A DNA stretch of 64,000 nucleotides from Phenylobacterium sp. (lineage in GTDB: Bacteria; Pseudomonadota; Alphaproteobacteria; Caulobacterales; Caulobacteraceae), in NCBI RefSeq assembly GCF_030679875.1, contig NZ_JAUXSP010000021.1:124001-188000 (forward strand). Reading direction: 5' to 3'. The position numbers were made by a program, and so were the translations under genes. This document shows, piece after piece, positions 45,716 to 54,167 of the stretch; position 1 is the stretch's first letter, and the number at the start of each line of letters is the position of its first letter. Under the pieces are notes generated by a model that was given only the letters and a program-made list of their open reading frames with translations, was not told the DNA's origin and ran no database searches.

Positions 45716-45757
45716 GTGGTTAACGAAGGGTGGAGGCCGGGGGTCTGGGTCGGACTC
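45716..45757 (-). promoter_or_regulatory. CtrA-like half site and GANTC site upstream of fliQ
   Basis: On the minus strand TTAACCAC (45716-45723) matches the CtrA half-site form TTAACCAT at seven of eight bases, ~55 bp before fliQ. A CcrM methylation site GACTC lies at 45753-45757. In Caulobacter the fliQ operon is an early, CtrA-dependent flagellar operon, which makes the site plausible; a clear second half is not seen. Confidence 0.45.
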
Positions 45758-45872
45758 GTAGCTGTCCTTCACGGGGTCCGTTGTCGGGCAGAAGCCCCAA
45801 GCTAGCCGCCAATGACCCAGCGTGGCGCGAAACGGAAGCGGCGCGAGCCAACTCGCAAGGCAGAGCTTGTAT

Positions 45873-45890
45873 TGTACGACATTTCGTACA
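45873..45890. promoter_or_regulatory. yefM-yoeB operator palindrome
   Basis: TGTACGA-CATT-TCGTACA is a perfect 7-bp inverted repeat 24 bp before yefM. YefM-YoeB operators studied in other bacteria use TGTACA-type palindromes bound by the antitoxin alone or with the toxin, so this is very probably the autoregulatory site. Confidence 0.75.
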
Positions 45891-45914
45891 TATTGCAGGC
45901 TAGGAGACCCGCTC

Positions 45915-46169
45915 ATGGACGTGATCACCTATTCCGACACCCGCGCGAACCTGAAGAAGGTGATGGACAAGGTCGTTGATGATCGTGCGCCGATCGTGGT
46001 GACGCGCGCGCGTGGCGAGGCTGTGGTGATGGTGTCTCTCGCGGATTGGAATGCCATGGAGGAGACCCTGCATCTGGTCTCCCGCCCGGCCAACGCCCAG
46101 CGCCTCACCGATGCGATCGCTCAACTCGATGCTGGCGCCGGCTCGGAGCGGAAGCTCACTGAACGGTGA
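45915..46169 (+). CDS. yefM: Antitoxin YefM (Phd/YefM family)
   Basis: YefM neutralises YoeB and represses the operon. The 84-residue protein has the Phd/YefM DNA-binding start DVITYSDTRANLKKVMDKVV, the family strand APIVVTRARGEAVVMVSLAD and the helix WNAMEETLHLVSRPANAQRL. The acidic-to-basic tail (LDAGAGSERKLTER) would be the toxin-binding end. The ATG is chosen for family length. Its stop overlaps the toxin start, so production is coupled. Confidence 0.93.
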   Translation: MDVITYSDTRANLKKVMDKVVDDRAPIVVTRARGEAVVMVSLADWNAMEETLHLVSRPANAQRLTDAIAQLDAGAGSERKLTER

Positions 46170-46432
46170 AGCTGGTCTTCGCGGATCAGGCCTGGGATGA
46201 CTATCTCCACTGGCAAAGGACCGACGCCAACATCTTGGTGCGACTGAACGGCCTGATCAAAGAGTGCATGCGCACGCCATTCCAGGGGACGGGTAAGCCC
46301 GAGCCCCTCCGCGGCGAGCTCAAAGGCTGGTGGTCTCGCCGCATCACCTTGGAAGATCGGCTGGTGTACCGCGTCAGCGGCGCGGGCGCCGCGCAGCAAC
46401 TCGAAATCGCGCAGTGCCGCTATCACTACTGA
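46166..46432 (+). CDS. yoeB: Toxin YoeB (ribosome-dependent mRNA endonuclease)
   Basis: YoeB cuts mRNA at the ribosomal A site. The 88-residue protein shows KLVFADQAWDDYLHWQRTDA, LIKECMRTPFQGTGKPEPL, KGWWSRRITLEDRLVYRV and the C-terminal CRYHY, where the His-Tyr end is part of the active site. The GTG start overlaps the antitoxin stop (GTGA). All key residues appear intact (Glu in ITLEDRLVYRV, Arg and terminal His/Tyr), so it should be active. A short GC hairpin without a T run follows at 46447-46462. Confidence 0.93.
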   Translation: MKLVFADQAWDDYLHWQRTDANILVRLNGLIKECMRTPFQGTGKPEPLRGELKGWWSRRITLEDRLVYRVSGAGAAQQLEIAQCRYHY

Positions 46433-46512
46433 AAAACTGATCCTCTGGCGGCGTCCGCCGCCTATCGGGCGCCGGGAAATGCCAGCAAGTGGCGCGGGGC
46501 GGTCCTCGCTCG

Positions 46513-47769
46513 TTAGCCCTGCGGCGGCTCAGGCCGGCTGACTCGCCCCAAGAAAAGCACCGCGCCGGTCTCTCTGTCTCGGATAAGGAACACAAAGGGA
46601 TGGTCGGCGCGGAGGGTGGGCGGCGGGGTGATAGGCGCGCTGGTCACTTCGATGGCGATACCGGTGGCGGCGGCCGCCTCGGTGCCCTTCTCATCGATGC
46701 GCAGAAAGGTCTTGTGCACCACTTGGCCAATGGCGAGCGGAGCATCGGCGATGCCGCTGAAGTCGGCGGCGGGGGTGAAGGCCACACCCATGCCGAGCGT
46801 CGTCAGTTGCGGGATGAGCTCGTAGCTGAGCGCGGTCTCGATCTTGGGCAGGTATAGCCTCACGCTGCGGGGCTGCTCGGCGTCCAGCCGTGTCAGCCAA
46901 CCTTGGAGGCCCGCCCCCAGTCCGGCCTCCAGAGCCGGCAGACCGACGGGCTGTCGCGGTAGCAGCACGGTCATGGACAGGCGCTCGCCCTGGTAGGGCA
47001 GATCAATGGCCTGGAACTGGTCAGTCTCGAGTAACCGAAAAGATCCGCGCTGGAACATCAACGGGATCAGCGAAGTGGAACCGTCGGCCAAGCGGAACGG
47101 CTGCTCACTGGTGGAAGAGGCGTTGAAGGGCTGGAGCCAGTCGCCCAGAAAATAGACGGCGTTGGTGACGATCAGGCGGGTGGCGTCATTGATGCTGGAG
47201 GCGCTGATCAGTTCAGGGATGCGGGTGCGGGTCTCTTCCGACACCCAGGCGTTGATCTCGTCCGCCGCCTGCTGAGGCGAGCGCTGAAAATCCAATGCTC
47301 GGGCTTGGGCGCCGTAATCGCGCTCGGCGGTCTGGACGAAGGCAGAGTTGAGGGGGAAGTCCCGCTGGACCCATACGGCGTTGGCGACGCTGAGAGTGGT
47401 GGGGCCGTCCTCCACCTCCAGCATCCGCAACAGCCCGCCCAGGTTCGCGTTCAGCGTATCCGCCTGGGGCAGGCCCAGGCTGGACAAAATCGCCGTTCGC
47501 GTTCCGCCGCGTGCGCCGGCGGCAACCACGCCGAACGCGCCCATCAGGCTGACGGGCGAGATCACGACGTTGTCGTCGGCCGCACGGAGCTGGTCGTAGA
47601 GCCGAATACCCAAGGCGTGGCCGGTCAGGTCGGCGGGCATGGCGGCCGGTTCTCCGGGAAGCAGCGCGGCTGCAGGCGGCCCGGTCGGTGAAACGACCGG
47701 CGCCGTGGCGCAAGCAGCCAGGATCAGGGCGATGAGCGGCAGGGCGGCAAGGACGATGATCGGCTTCAT
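46513..47769 (-). CDS. Lipoprotein serpin (serine protease inhibitor family)
   Basis: Serpins trap proteases by inserting their reactive loop into a sheet. The 418-residue protein starts with a lipoprotein signal (PIIVLAALPLIALILAAC, Cys 20), so it would be membrane-anchored outside the cytoplasm. Serpin landmarks follow: NVVISPVSLMGAFGVVAAGA, TLSVANAVWVQ, DATRLIVTNAVYFLGDW, VRLYLPKIETALSYEL and HPFVFLIRDRETGAVLFLGR. The loop hinge EKGTEAAAATGI (about 360-371) keeps Gly at P15, Thr at P14 and small residues at P12-P9, the pattern of inhibitory serpins. The P1 residue is roughly in EVTSAP and cannot be fixed. I start at the ATG directly before the signal. The target protease is unknown. Confidence 0.9.
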   Translation of the reverse strand: MKPIIVLAALPLIALILAACATAPVVSPTGPPAAALLPGEPAAMPADLTGHALGIRLYDQLRAADDNVVISPVSLMGAFGVVAAGARGGTRTAILSSLGLPQADTLNANLGGLLRMLEVEDGPTTLSVANAVWVQRDFPLNSAFVQTAERDYGAQARALDFQRSPQQAADEINAWVSEETRTRIPELISASSINDATRLIVTNAVYFLGDWLQPFNASSTSEQPFRLADGSTSLIPLMFQRGSFRLLETDQFQAIDLPYQGERLSMTVLLPRQPVGLPALEAGLGAGLQGWLTRLDAEQPRSVRLYLPKIETALSYELIPQLTTLGMGVAFTPAADFSGIADAPLAIGQVVHKTFLRIDEKGTEAAAATGIAIEVTSAPITPPPTLRADHPFVFLIRDRETGAVLFLGRVSRPEPPQG

Positions 47770-47905
47770 GAGCTGTACAATACGCCAGAGCCTTGTGGGT
47801 TCGCTTGGCGCCGAAGTTACGCCGACAGGGGTTGGCTGAGTGTCTGCTCTGAGCTCAGGCCGACGACCGTTCTTGGCTAAACTGACCTCCTCAAACCGCA
47901 CCCCC

Positions 47906-48772
47906 CTACTCCGCCAGAAACCCCTCAACCTCGGCCATGAAGGCCTCCAGCTGGTCGTGGTGGACCCAGTGGCCGGCGCCTTCGAAATTCACCAGGTGGG
48001 CGTTCTGGAAGTGTTTGATGCGGCCGTCGGCCTGCGGGTCTGAGGCCCAGGACTCCTCGCCGCGCATGAGCAGGACCGGGCAGGTGATCTGGCTCCACAG
48101 ATAGTGCTGGTCGGCGTGGGACAGGCCGCCCATGCCCCAGCGGGAATGGTTGTCGAACTTCCAGCTAAAGGTGCCGTCCTCGTTCTGGTGGGCGCCGAAG
48201 ATGGTCAGGTGGCGGGCCTGCTCCGGCGAGAGGTGCGGGTTCTCCTCGGCCATGCGGGCATAGGCCTCGTCCAGGGTGGCGTAGCGGCGGGGGCTGCGGC
48301 CGGAATTCTTGCGGCGGTCCTCGATCCAGTCGCGCAGGCGCTGGTCGACGGTGCGCTTGGCCTGTTCGGCCATCACGGCCGGCGACGGGCCCAGGCCCTC
48401 GATGGCGACGATCTTCTTCACCGCGTCCGGATAGGCGCCGCAGTAGTTCAGCGCGATGCCCGCACCCATGGAGTGGGCGATGATGGTCACCGGGGCCAGG
48501 CCCTTCTGGTGCACGATCTGGGCGATGTCGTAGATATAGGCGCCCATGTCATAGCCGCCGCCGATGGCCCAGGCGCTGTCGCCGTGGCCGCGCAGGTCAG
48601 GCGCAATGATGTGGTAGCGGTCGCGCAGACGCTGGGCCACCCAGTCCCAGTTGCGGCAATGGTCGCGGCCGCCATGCACCAGCAGCAGGGGCTCGGCCCC
48701 CTCATTGCCCCAGTCCACATAGTGTAGGCGCAGGCGCTGGGAGAAGTAGAAGTGCGAGGTGGGGCCTTCCAT
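47906..48772 (-). CDS. Alpha/beta hydrolase
   Basis: The 288-residue protein is a cytoplasmic alpha/beta-hydrolase. It has the oxyanion region LLLVHGGRDHCRNWDWV, PDLRGHGDSAW, nucleophile Ser in VTIIAHSMGAGIALNY and the late His in FEGAGHWVHHDQLEAFM. The acid is probably in LLMRGEESWASDPQ. Relatives include esterases and haloalkane-dehalogenase-like enzymes; the substrate is unknown. I start at the ATG giving EGPTSHFYFSQRLRLHYVDW; upstream codons give a low-similarity extension. It lies 82 bp downstream of the small acidic gene and 136 bp upstream of the serpin gene, all on the minus strand. Confidence 0.87.
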   Translation of the reverse strand: MEGPTSHFYFSQRLRLHYVDWGNEGAEPLLLVHGGRDHCRNWDWVAQRLRDRYHIIAPDLRGHGDSAWAIGGGYDMGAYIYDIAQIVHQKGLAPVTIIAHSMGAGIALNYCGAYPDAVKKIVAIEGLGPSPAVMAEQAKRTVDQRLRDWIEDRRKNSGRSPRRYATLDEAYARMAEENPHLSPEQARHLTIFGAHQNEDGTFSWKFDNHSRWGMGGLSHADQHYLWSQITCPVLLMRGEESWASDPQADGRIKHFQNAHLVNFEGAGHWVHHDQLEAFMAEVEGFLAE

Positions 48773-48854
48773 GGCGCGTCGTCTCCCGGTGGTAGGTGAA
48801 GTCTGTGGGGGGTGAGGCTTTAGCACGGGGCCTGCGCCGGCCAAGGGCTCACGC

Positions 48855-49256
48855 CTAGTCGTCCGCCCCGTCGATGGCCCGCTCCACCAGGTCGCGCCAG
48901 GTGGGGTCGGTGTCGTCCACCAGGTCGACATCCTCCAACAGGGCGATGGCCGCGCCGCCGTCGGGCAGGATCAGGCCCAGGACCTCCATGATCTCGCCGT
49001 CGGCGTTGGTGTGGACCTCGGCCTGGACGGCGACGGCGGCCTGCTCGCCGTCCTCCTCCCACCAGATCACCGGCTGGGGCAGGTCCATCTCCAGGACCTT
49101 GGGATCGGTGGTGTCGCCAAGCGCGAACACCGCCCGGGCGGCCTGGACGTCGTCCAGGGTGGCGACCGCTGCGGTGAAGGGGACCAGGCGGCGCCAGTCC
49201 TCGGCGTCATAGCCGGCGCCTTGTGCGTCATCGGTGTCGTCAGGCGGGGTGGTCAT
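48855..49256 (-). CDS. Small acidic protein of unknown function
   Basis: The family is not recognised. The 133-residue protein is strongly acidic (TPPDDTDDAQGAGYDAEDWR at the start, EDVDLVDDTDPTWRDLVE near the end). A central part may fold as strands (PVIWWEEDGEQAAVAVQAEV, HTNADGEIMEVLGLILPDG). No signal peptide or membrane helix is seen. The ATG starts 23 bp after the SDR gene, and codons upstream would overlap that gene. It probably belongs to the same transcript as the SDR and hydrolase. Confidence 0.72.
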   Translation of the reverse strand: MTTPPDDTDDAQGAGYDAEDWRRLVPFTAAVATLDDVQAARAVFALGDTTDPKVLEMDLPQPVIWWEEDGEQAAVAVQAEVHTNADGEIMEVLGLILPDGGAAIALLEDVDLVDDTDPTWRDLVERAIDGADD

Positions 49257-49279
49257 GCGCAGGGGTCCTGTCTTGGACG

Positions 49280-50014
49280 TCAGCGGACGAAGCTGGCGCC
49301 GTTCACGTCCAGCACGGCGCCGGTCATCGAGGCGGGCGCGTCCAGGGCCAGATAGGTCGCCACGCTGGCCACCTCCTGCGGCTGGGCCACGCGGCCAAGG
49401 GGGATGTCGGCCAGCAACTTGTCCCCGCCCCGGCTGGCCAGATAGTCGTCGGCCATGCCGGTCATGACGTAGCCGGGGCAGATGGCGAAGGCGGACAGGC
49501 CTTGTCCGGCATAGCCCCGGGCGATGGACTTGGTCATGGCCACCATGCCGGCCTTGGACGCCGCATAGTGCCAGTGGGCGGGCGAATCCCCGCGATAGGC
49601 CGCCCGGCTGGCCACATTGACGATGCGGCCGCACAAGGCGCCGGCGTCGGGCTGGCGGGCGGTCGCGTGCAGCACCATGCGGCGGCAGAGATCGGCCGAG
49701 CCCTGCAGGTTGATCTGCATCGTGCGCGCCCAGCTGGCCTGCCAGTCGGCGTCCGGCGCATCGACGCCAATGGCCTCGAAGACCCCGGCATTGTTGATCA
49801 GGACATCGATGCGGCCGTCCAGGGCCGCAAGGGCTGCATCCCACAGCCGGTCGCCGGCCCCGGCCTCGCTGAGATCCGCGGCCAGGATGCCTGGGGCAGG
49901 CTTCGTGCCATGGCCGACCACCCTGGCCCCCCGCTCGACGAGGGACTGGACGATGGCTGCGCCGATGCCGCGGGTGGCGCCGGTGACGAGGATGTGGGGC
50001 GGGGACTCAGGCAT
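49280..50014 (-). CDS. Short-chain dehydrogenase/reductase
   Basis: The 244-residue classical SDR has the NAD(P)-binding motif ILVTGATRGIGAAIVQSL, the structural NNAG in IDVLINNAGVFEAIG and the catalytic pair in HWHYAASKAGMVAMTKS (Tyr-x3-Lys), with Ser in IVNVASRAAYRG. The end, MTGAVLDVNGASFVR, is normal. Basic residues near the first strand are few, so cofactor type is unclear. It may reduce a 3-oxo compound, but no pathway genes are adjacent. Confidence 0.92.
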   Translation of the reverse strand: MPESPPHILVTGATRGIGAAIVQSLVERGARVVGHGTKPAPGILAADLSEAGAGDRLWDAALAALDGRIDVLINNAGVFEAIGVDAPDADWQASWARTMQINLQGSADLCRRMVLHATARQPDAGALCGRIVNVASRAAYRGDSPAHWHYAASKAGMVAMTKSIARGYAGQGLSAFAICPGYVMTGMADDYLASRGGDKLLADIPLGRVAQPQEVASVATYLALDAPASMTGAVLDVNGASFVR

Positions 50015-50060
50015 GGCTGAACCTAGCTATGAGTCCCCCGGCCCGGCTAGAGCCTAGGAC

Positions 50061-50579
50061 TCAGCGCGCGTCGCGGCGGGCCTGGGCGACGGCCCCGGCC
50101 TTGCGTTGGCGGCCACGCTCCATAGGACGCATCAGGTTTTCCCGACGCTGGCTTGAGGCCTCGCGCATGCCCTTGTGGGCGTGACGACTGTTGGGTGCAG
50201 CCGCGGCCTTGGCGTCCTGCTTCATCTTGAGGGCGCGCTGAGCGTTCTGCGTCATCTCCACCCGGCTGGCCATCTTGCGGCGCCGCTCGGCCTCGCCATT
50301 GGCCCGGCGCAGGGCCATCGCCAGCACGGCCAGCTTGGCCTTCGAGCCGTCATCCTTGGCGGACGGCGCGGCGCCGCGGGCCTCGCCCTTGCCGCGCATT
50401 TCACGACGGCGCTGATGGGCCATGTCGCGGGCCTTGTTGCGACGCTCGCGCACCAGGCCGATCAGGTCGCGAAGGTCCTCGTCGGAGGTCTCCTGGATTT
50501 CCGGGTGGTGGGTCCGGCCAACCAGCTCCTGTTCGTCGCCGCTGAGGGCGCGAGCTTCTTCCTTGCGTGTGATCGCCAT
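50061..50579 (-). CDS. Very basic, Arg/Ala-rich protein of unknown function
   Basis: The 172-residue protein is dominated by Arg, Ala and Lys. Residues 10-45 (LSGDEQELVGRTHHPEIQET, SDEDLRDLIGLVRERRNKAR) could form a small helical domain. The rest is a long basic helix-rich tail, for example AQRRREMRGKGEA-like stretches and NLMRPMERGRQRKAG near the end. No signal peptide or membrane segment is present. Such composition suggests nucleic-acid or ribosome contact, a guess from charge only. It lies 46 bp upstream of the SDR gene on the same strand. Confidence 0.7.
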   Translation of the reverse strand: MAITRKEEARALSGDEQELVGRTHHPEIQETSDEDLRDLIGLVRERRNKARDMAHQRRREMRGKGEARGAAPSAKDDGSKAKLAVLAMALRRANGEAERRRKMASRVEMTQNAQRALKMKQDAKAAAAPNSRHAHKGMREASSQRRENLMRPMERGRQRKAGAVAQARRDAR

Positions 50580-50711
50580 TTTTCTTTCCCGTTCTGTGCG
50601 CGCCGCAGCCCGCGTATACAGTCGCCAAATCGAAGCGACCGGCCGCCACCGAGACCTATGAACGCAAAGGCCAAGCCTAGGCTCCCTGCGAAAGCGGCTT
50701 GGGCCGCCGCT

Positions 50712-53006
50712 TCAGGCCACGATCCGCACCGGTATGCCCTTCACCGCGGGCGTCAGGGCCTGTTTGGAATGGTGGGCCACGGGCGCCAGCACGTTGCACT
50801 CCGGATAGTAGGCGCCCAGACAGCCCGCCGGAATGTCATAGGCCGTGATCCGCAGGCCGCCCTTGCGTCGGTCGATCCCGTCGTCGCTGTCGGTGACCAG
50901 GGTCACCACCTGGCCCTCGGTGAGGGAAAGGCGCGCCATGTCGGCGGCGTTGATCAGCACCACGTCCCGTGTGCCCTGGATCCCGCGAAAGCGATCGTCA
51001 TAGCCATAGACGGTGGTGTTGAACTGGTCGTTGGAGCGCAGGGTCATCAGCCGGAACAGGTCGGGCTGATCGGCGAAGCCCACCGCTGAGAGGCTGGACG
51101 GCGCAATGAACTTCGCCCGGCCGCCCTCCATGCCGCTGAAGTCCCGCTCCCGGGCCGGATTGCCCCGGTGGAAGCCGCCCGGCTGGCGGAAACGGCCGTT
51201 GAAGTTCTCGAACTTGTCCGGATAGGTTTCCTCGATGGCGTCGCGGACCTGGCCGTAGTCGGCGGTCCAGGCGTCCCAATCCACATGGGGGTTGGCCGGC
51301 AACAGGGCTTTGGCGATCCCGGCCACGATGGCCGGCTCGGACATCAGATCGGGGCTGGCCGGTGGGTGGGTTCCGTCAGAGGCGTGGATGCAGCTGGTGG
51401 AGTCCTCCATCGACACGGTCTGGGGGCCGCCAGCCTGCACGTCGGCCTCGATCCGGCTGAGGCAGGGCAGCAGATAGGCGGACCTGCCGTTCACCAGATG
51501 GCTGCGATTGAGCTTGGTGGCGATCTGGACAGTCAGATCCAGGCCCGGCCAGGCGGCCTCCACCCGGGGGCTGTCGGGCACGGCGCGCAGGAAGTTGCCG
51601 CCAAGGCCGATGAAGGCGCGCACGCTCCCGTCCAGGACGCCCTCGCAGACCTCCACCGTCGTCATGCCCTTCTCCCGCGGCGGCGCGAAGCCGTACTGCT
51701 CGGCGAGCTTGTCCAGGGGCGCCAGCTCGGGCTTCTCGGTGATCCCCACCGTCCGCTGGCCCTGGACGTTGGAGTGGCCGCGCACCGGGCAGAGGCCAGC
51801 GCCGCGCCGTCCGACATTGCCCCGCAGCAGCATCAGGTTGCACACCATGTTGACGTTCTCGACGCCGAGCCGCTGCTGGGTCAGGCCCATGCCATAGACT
51901 CCGATGGCGGCTTTGCTGTCGGCATAGGCCCGGGCCGCGCCTGCGAGCTGGGCCACCGACAGGCCCGATTCCCGCTCGATATCGGCCCAGTCGGCCTGCC
52001 GGCAGACCTCGGCGAAGGCTTCGAAGCCCTGGGTATATTGGCTGATGAAGTCGTGATCCAGCAGGGCCGGGTTGCCCGCCGCGCGGGCCATCTCGTCAGC
52101 CTCGATCAGCCATTTGCAGAGGCCGGTGATCGCTGCGAGGTCTCCGCCGGTCTTCACCTGATGATATTGCGCGCTGATCTCGGTGACGTCCGGCGTGAGC
52201 ATCTGGAAGGGCGACTGCGGATTGCGGAAGGCCTCCAGGCCGCGTTCTCGCAAGGGGTTGAAGGTGACGATGGTCGCGCCGCGACGCACCGCCTTCTGCA
52301 GGTCGTGCAGCATGCGCGGACTGTTGGAACCAACGTTCTGGCCAAAGAAGAAGAAGAAGTCGCAGGCGTCGAAGTCGTCCAGCACCACCGTGCCCACCGG
52401 CGCGCCGATGCTCTGGGTCAGTCCCACTGAAGTCGACTCGTGGCACATGTTGGAGCTGTCGGGCAGGTTCTGGCTGCCGTACATCCGCGCCATCAGGGCG
52501 TACATGTAGGAGGTCTCCAGCGAGGCCCGGCCCGAGGCGTAGAAGACCGCCGAGGTGGGCTCGATCGCCTTGAGCCCGGCGCCGATGGCGTCAAACGCCG
52601 CCTGCCAGTCGCAGGGTGCGTAGCGGTCGGTGGCCGCGTCATAGCGCAGGGGTTCAGTTAGCCGGCCGACCTGCTCCAGCTCAAAATCTGTCCAGTCGCG
52701 GAGTTCGGTGACGCTGTGGCTGGCGAAGAAGTCCCGGGTCGCCCGGCGGGGCGTCAGGTCCCAGATGGTGGCCTTGGCCCCGTTCTCGCAGAACTCCGCC
52801 GGATGCGGCTTTGCGGGCTTGGCCCAGGCGCAGCTGACGCACATGAAGCCGTCCGGCTTGTTCTGCCGCAGCAGCTGGCCCACCGGCAGGTCGCCCTCGC
52901 GCCCGACGACCTTGGCCATGCCGACCATCGAGCCCCAGCCCCCAGCCGGACCCTTGTAGGGATCAATCTTCACCTTGCCGAAGGTGCGGGTCTTGGAACG
53001 GGTCAT
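50712..53006 (-). CDS. FdhF/YdeP-family molybdopterin oxidoreductase
   Basis: The 764-residue protein belongs to the YdeP branch of formate-dehydrogenase-like molybdoenzymes. An N-terminal Cys set (FMCVSCAWAKPAKPH, FCENG) resembles a metal or FeS site. MoCo-binding segments include VFYASGRASLETSYMYALM, FFFFFGQNVGSNSPRMLHDL, NLMLLRGNVGRRGAGLCPVR and the C-terminal domain with LMTLRSNDQFNTTVYGYDDR. The Mo ligand is probably the Cys in SNMCHESTSVGL, where FdhF has selenocysteine. E. coli YdeP is linked to acid resistance; the reaction is unknown. fdhD, which activates such enzymes, is divergent next door. Confidence 0.9.
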   Translation of the reverse strand: MTRSKTRTFGKVKIDPYKGPAGGWGSMVGMAKVVGREGDLPVGQLLRQNKPDGFMCVSCAWAKPAKPHPAEFCENGAKATIWDLTPRRATRDFFASHSVTELRDWTDFELEQVGRLTEPLRYDAATDRYAPCDWQAAFDAIGAGLKAIEPTSAVFYASGRASLETSYMYALMARMYGSQNLPDSSNMCHESTSVGLTQSIGAPVGTVVLDDFDACDFFFFFGQNVGSNSPRMLHDLQKAVRRGATIVTFNPLRERGLEAFRNPQSPFQMLTPDVTEISAQYHQVKTGGDLAAITGLCKWLIEADEMARAAGNPALLDHDFISQYTQGFEAFAEVCRQADWADIERESGLSVAQLAGAARAYADSKAAIGVYGMGLTQQRLGVENVNMVCNLMLLRGNVGRRGAGLCPVRGHSNVQGQRTVGITEKPELAPLDKLAEQYGFAPPREKGMTTVEVCEGVLDGSVRAFIGLGGNFLRAVPDSPRVEAAWPGLDLTVQIATKLNRSHLVNGRSAYLLPCLSRIEADVQAGGPQTVSMEDSTSCIHASDGTHPPASPDLMSEPAIVAGIAKALLPANPHVDWDAWTADYGQVRDAIEETYPDKFENFNGRFRQPGGFHRGNPARERDFSGMEGGRAKFIAPSSLSAVGFADQPDLFRLMTLRSNDQFNTTVYGYDDRFRGIQGTRDVVLINAADMARLSLTEGQVVTLVTDSDDGIDRRKGGLRITAYDIPAGCLGAYYPECNVLAPVAHHSKQALTPAVKGIPVRIVA

Positions 53007-53101
53007 GGGGTCTCCGCGTAGAGCAAGGATCAGGGGGCTAACGGCGCAGCCGCCCTTCGGGTTCGCCCGCCTGGCGCCGGGAACCCTGGGGAGCGTTCAC
53101 A

Positions 53102-53941
53102 ATGTTGCGCAGTCCTGATCCGCCGAACCTGGACATCTCCGCCTCGGTCCGCGCCCAGCCCCTGCGATTTCGCAGCGAAGGCGCCGCGCTGACCCCGCGC
53201 GAGGTGCCCGAAGAGACCGCCGTGGCCATCGTCCACGACGCCTCCACCACCGCCGTGATGATGGCGACGCCGTCGGACCTGGCCGAGTTCGGGCTTGGCT
53301 TCAGCCTGACGGAGGGGATCATCGACAGCCCAGCCGAGGTGCGGGACATCGATGTGATCGCGGGCGAGAACGGGGTCGAGGTGCGCCTGTGGCTGAGCCC
53401 GCGTAGTTCCGCCGCCGCCGCGGCGCGCCGCCGCCGTCAGGCAGGTCCCACCGGCTGCGGGCTCTGCGGCGTCGACAGTCTGGCCCAGGCGCTCAGAGCC
53501 CCGCCGGTCGTCGCCGGCGGCCTCACCTTGTGTCCAGCGGACATCCACGCCGCGATCGAGGCCCTGCCCCAACTTCAGGCCCTGGGTGACCTGACCCGCG
53601 CCGTCCACGCCGCGGGCTGGTGGAGCCCAGATGCCGGCTATCTGGCCGTGCGGGAGGATGTCGGCCGCCATAACGCCCTGGACAAGCTGGCCGGCGCCCT
53701 GGCCATGGCGCCTGAGCCCGCCTCCGCTGGCGCGGTGGTACTGACCAGCCGCGTCTCCGTGGAAATGGTCCAGAAGGCGGCCATGATCGGGGCCCAGATG
53801 ATCATCGCCGTCTCGGCTCCGACCGCGCTCGCCATCCGTACGGCCCGGTCCGCGGGGATGACTCTGGTCGGCATCGCGCGACGGGACGGGTTCGAAGTCT
53901 TCACGGGACCGGAGCGCCTGTCCGAGATGGCGCGCACTTGA
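53102..53941 (+). CDS. fdhD: Formate dehydrogenase accessory sulfurtransferase FdhD
   Basis: FdhD carries sulfur from IscS to the molybdenum cofactor of formate-dehydrogenase-type enzymes. The 279-residue protein has PREVPEETAVAIVHDASTT, LGFSLTEGIIDSP, the catalytic Cys pair in TGCGLCGVDSL (Cys 119 and 122), REDVGRHNALDKLAGAL and SRVSVEMVQKAAMIGAQ. GGGGAG lies ~9 bases before the ATG. It is divergent from the YdeP-type gene across 95 bp, so the enzyme beside it is its most likely client. Confidence 0.95.
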   Translation: MLRSPDPPNLDISASVRAQPLRFRSEGAALTPREVPEETAVAIVHDASTTAVMMATPSDLAEFGLGFSLTEGIIDSPAEVRDIDVIAGENGVEVRLWLSPRSSAAAAARRRRQAGPTGCGLCGVDSLAQALRAPPVVAGGLTLCPADIHAAIEALPQLQALGDLTRAVHAAGWWSPDAGYLAVREDVGRHNALDKLAGALAMAPEPASAGAVVLTSRVSVEMVQKAAMIGAQMIIAVSAPTALAIRTARSAGMTLVGIARRDGFEVFTGPERLSEMART

Positions 53942-54029
53942 GGTCCGACAAGGACGGCGCATCGTGCTAGGATTGAGGTCATCGTCCCGCGGACCCGCCG
54001 CAGGCCCAGGCCCGAAAGGCCGCCATCTC

Positions 54030-54161
54030 ATGAAAATCTACGACTCGCGTCTGCAGGCGCCGGCGCGCCGCGACCTTATCGATCCCCGCTCCACAACCCC
54101 GGCCACCCTGAGCCAGCAGGCGCCCAAGGCGATGCTGAACGACCGCCGCAGCACGCGCTGA
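54030..54161 (+). CDS. Tiny basic protein, unknown
   Basis: A 43-residue frame reads KIYDSRLQAPARRDLIDPRS then TTPATLSQQAPKAMLNDRRS. It is polar, basic, and has no membrane segment. It lies between fdhD and another small gene, six bases before the latter, in the same direction. Codon use is normal for the region, but its size makes it uncertain that it is a real gene. No family is recognised. Confidence 0.45.
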   Translation: MKIYDSRLQAPARRDLIDPRSTTPATLSQQAPKAMLNDRRSTR

Positions 54162-54167
54162 TCGACT

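Noticed and set aside
46447-46462. GGCGGC-GTCC-GCCGCC hairpin after yoeB as a terminator
   Set aside because: No T run follows, and GC-rich hairpins of this length are frequent by chance here.
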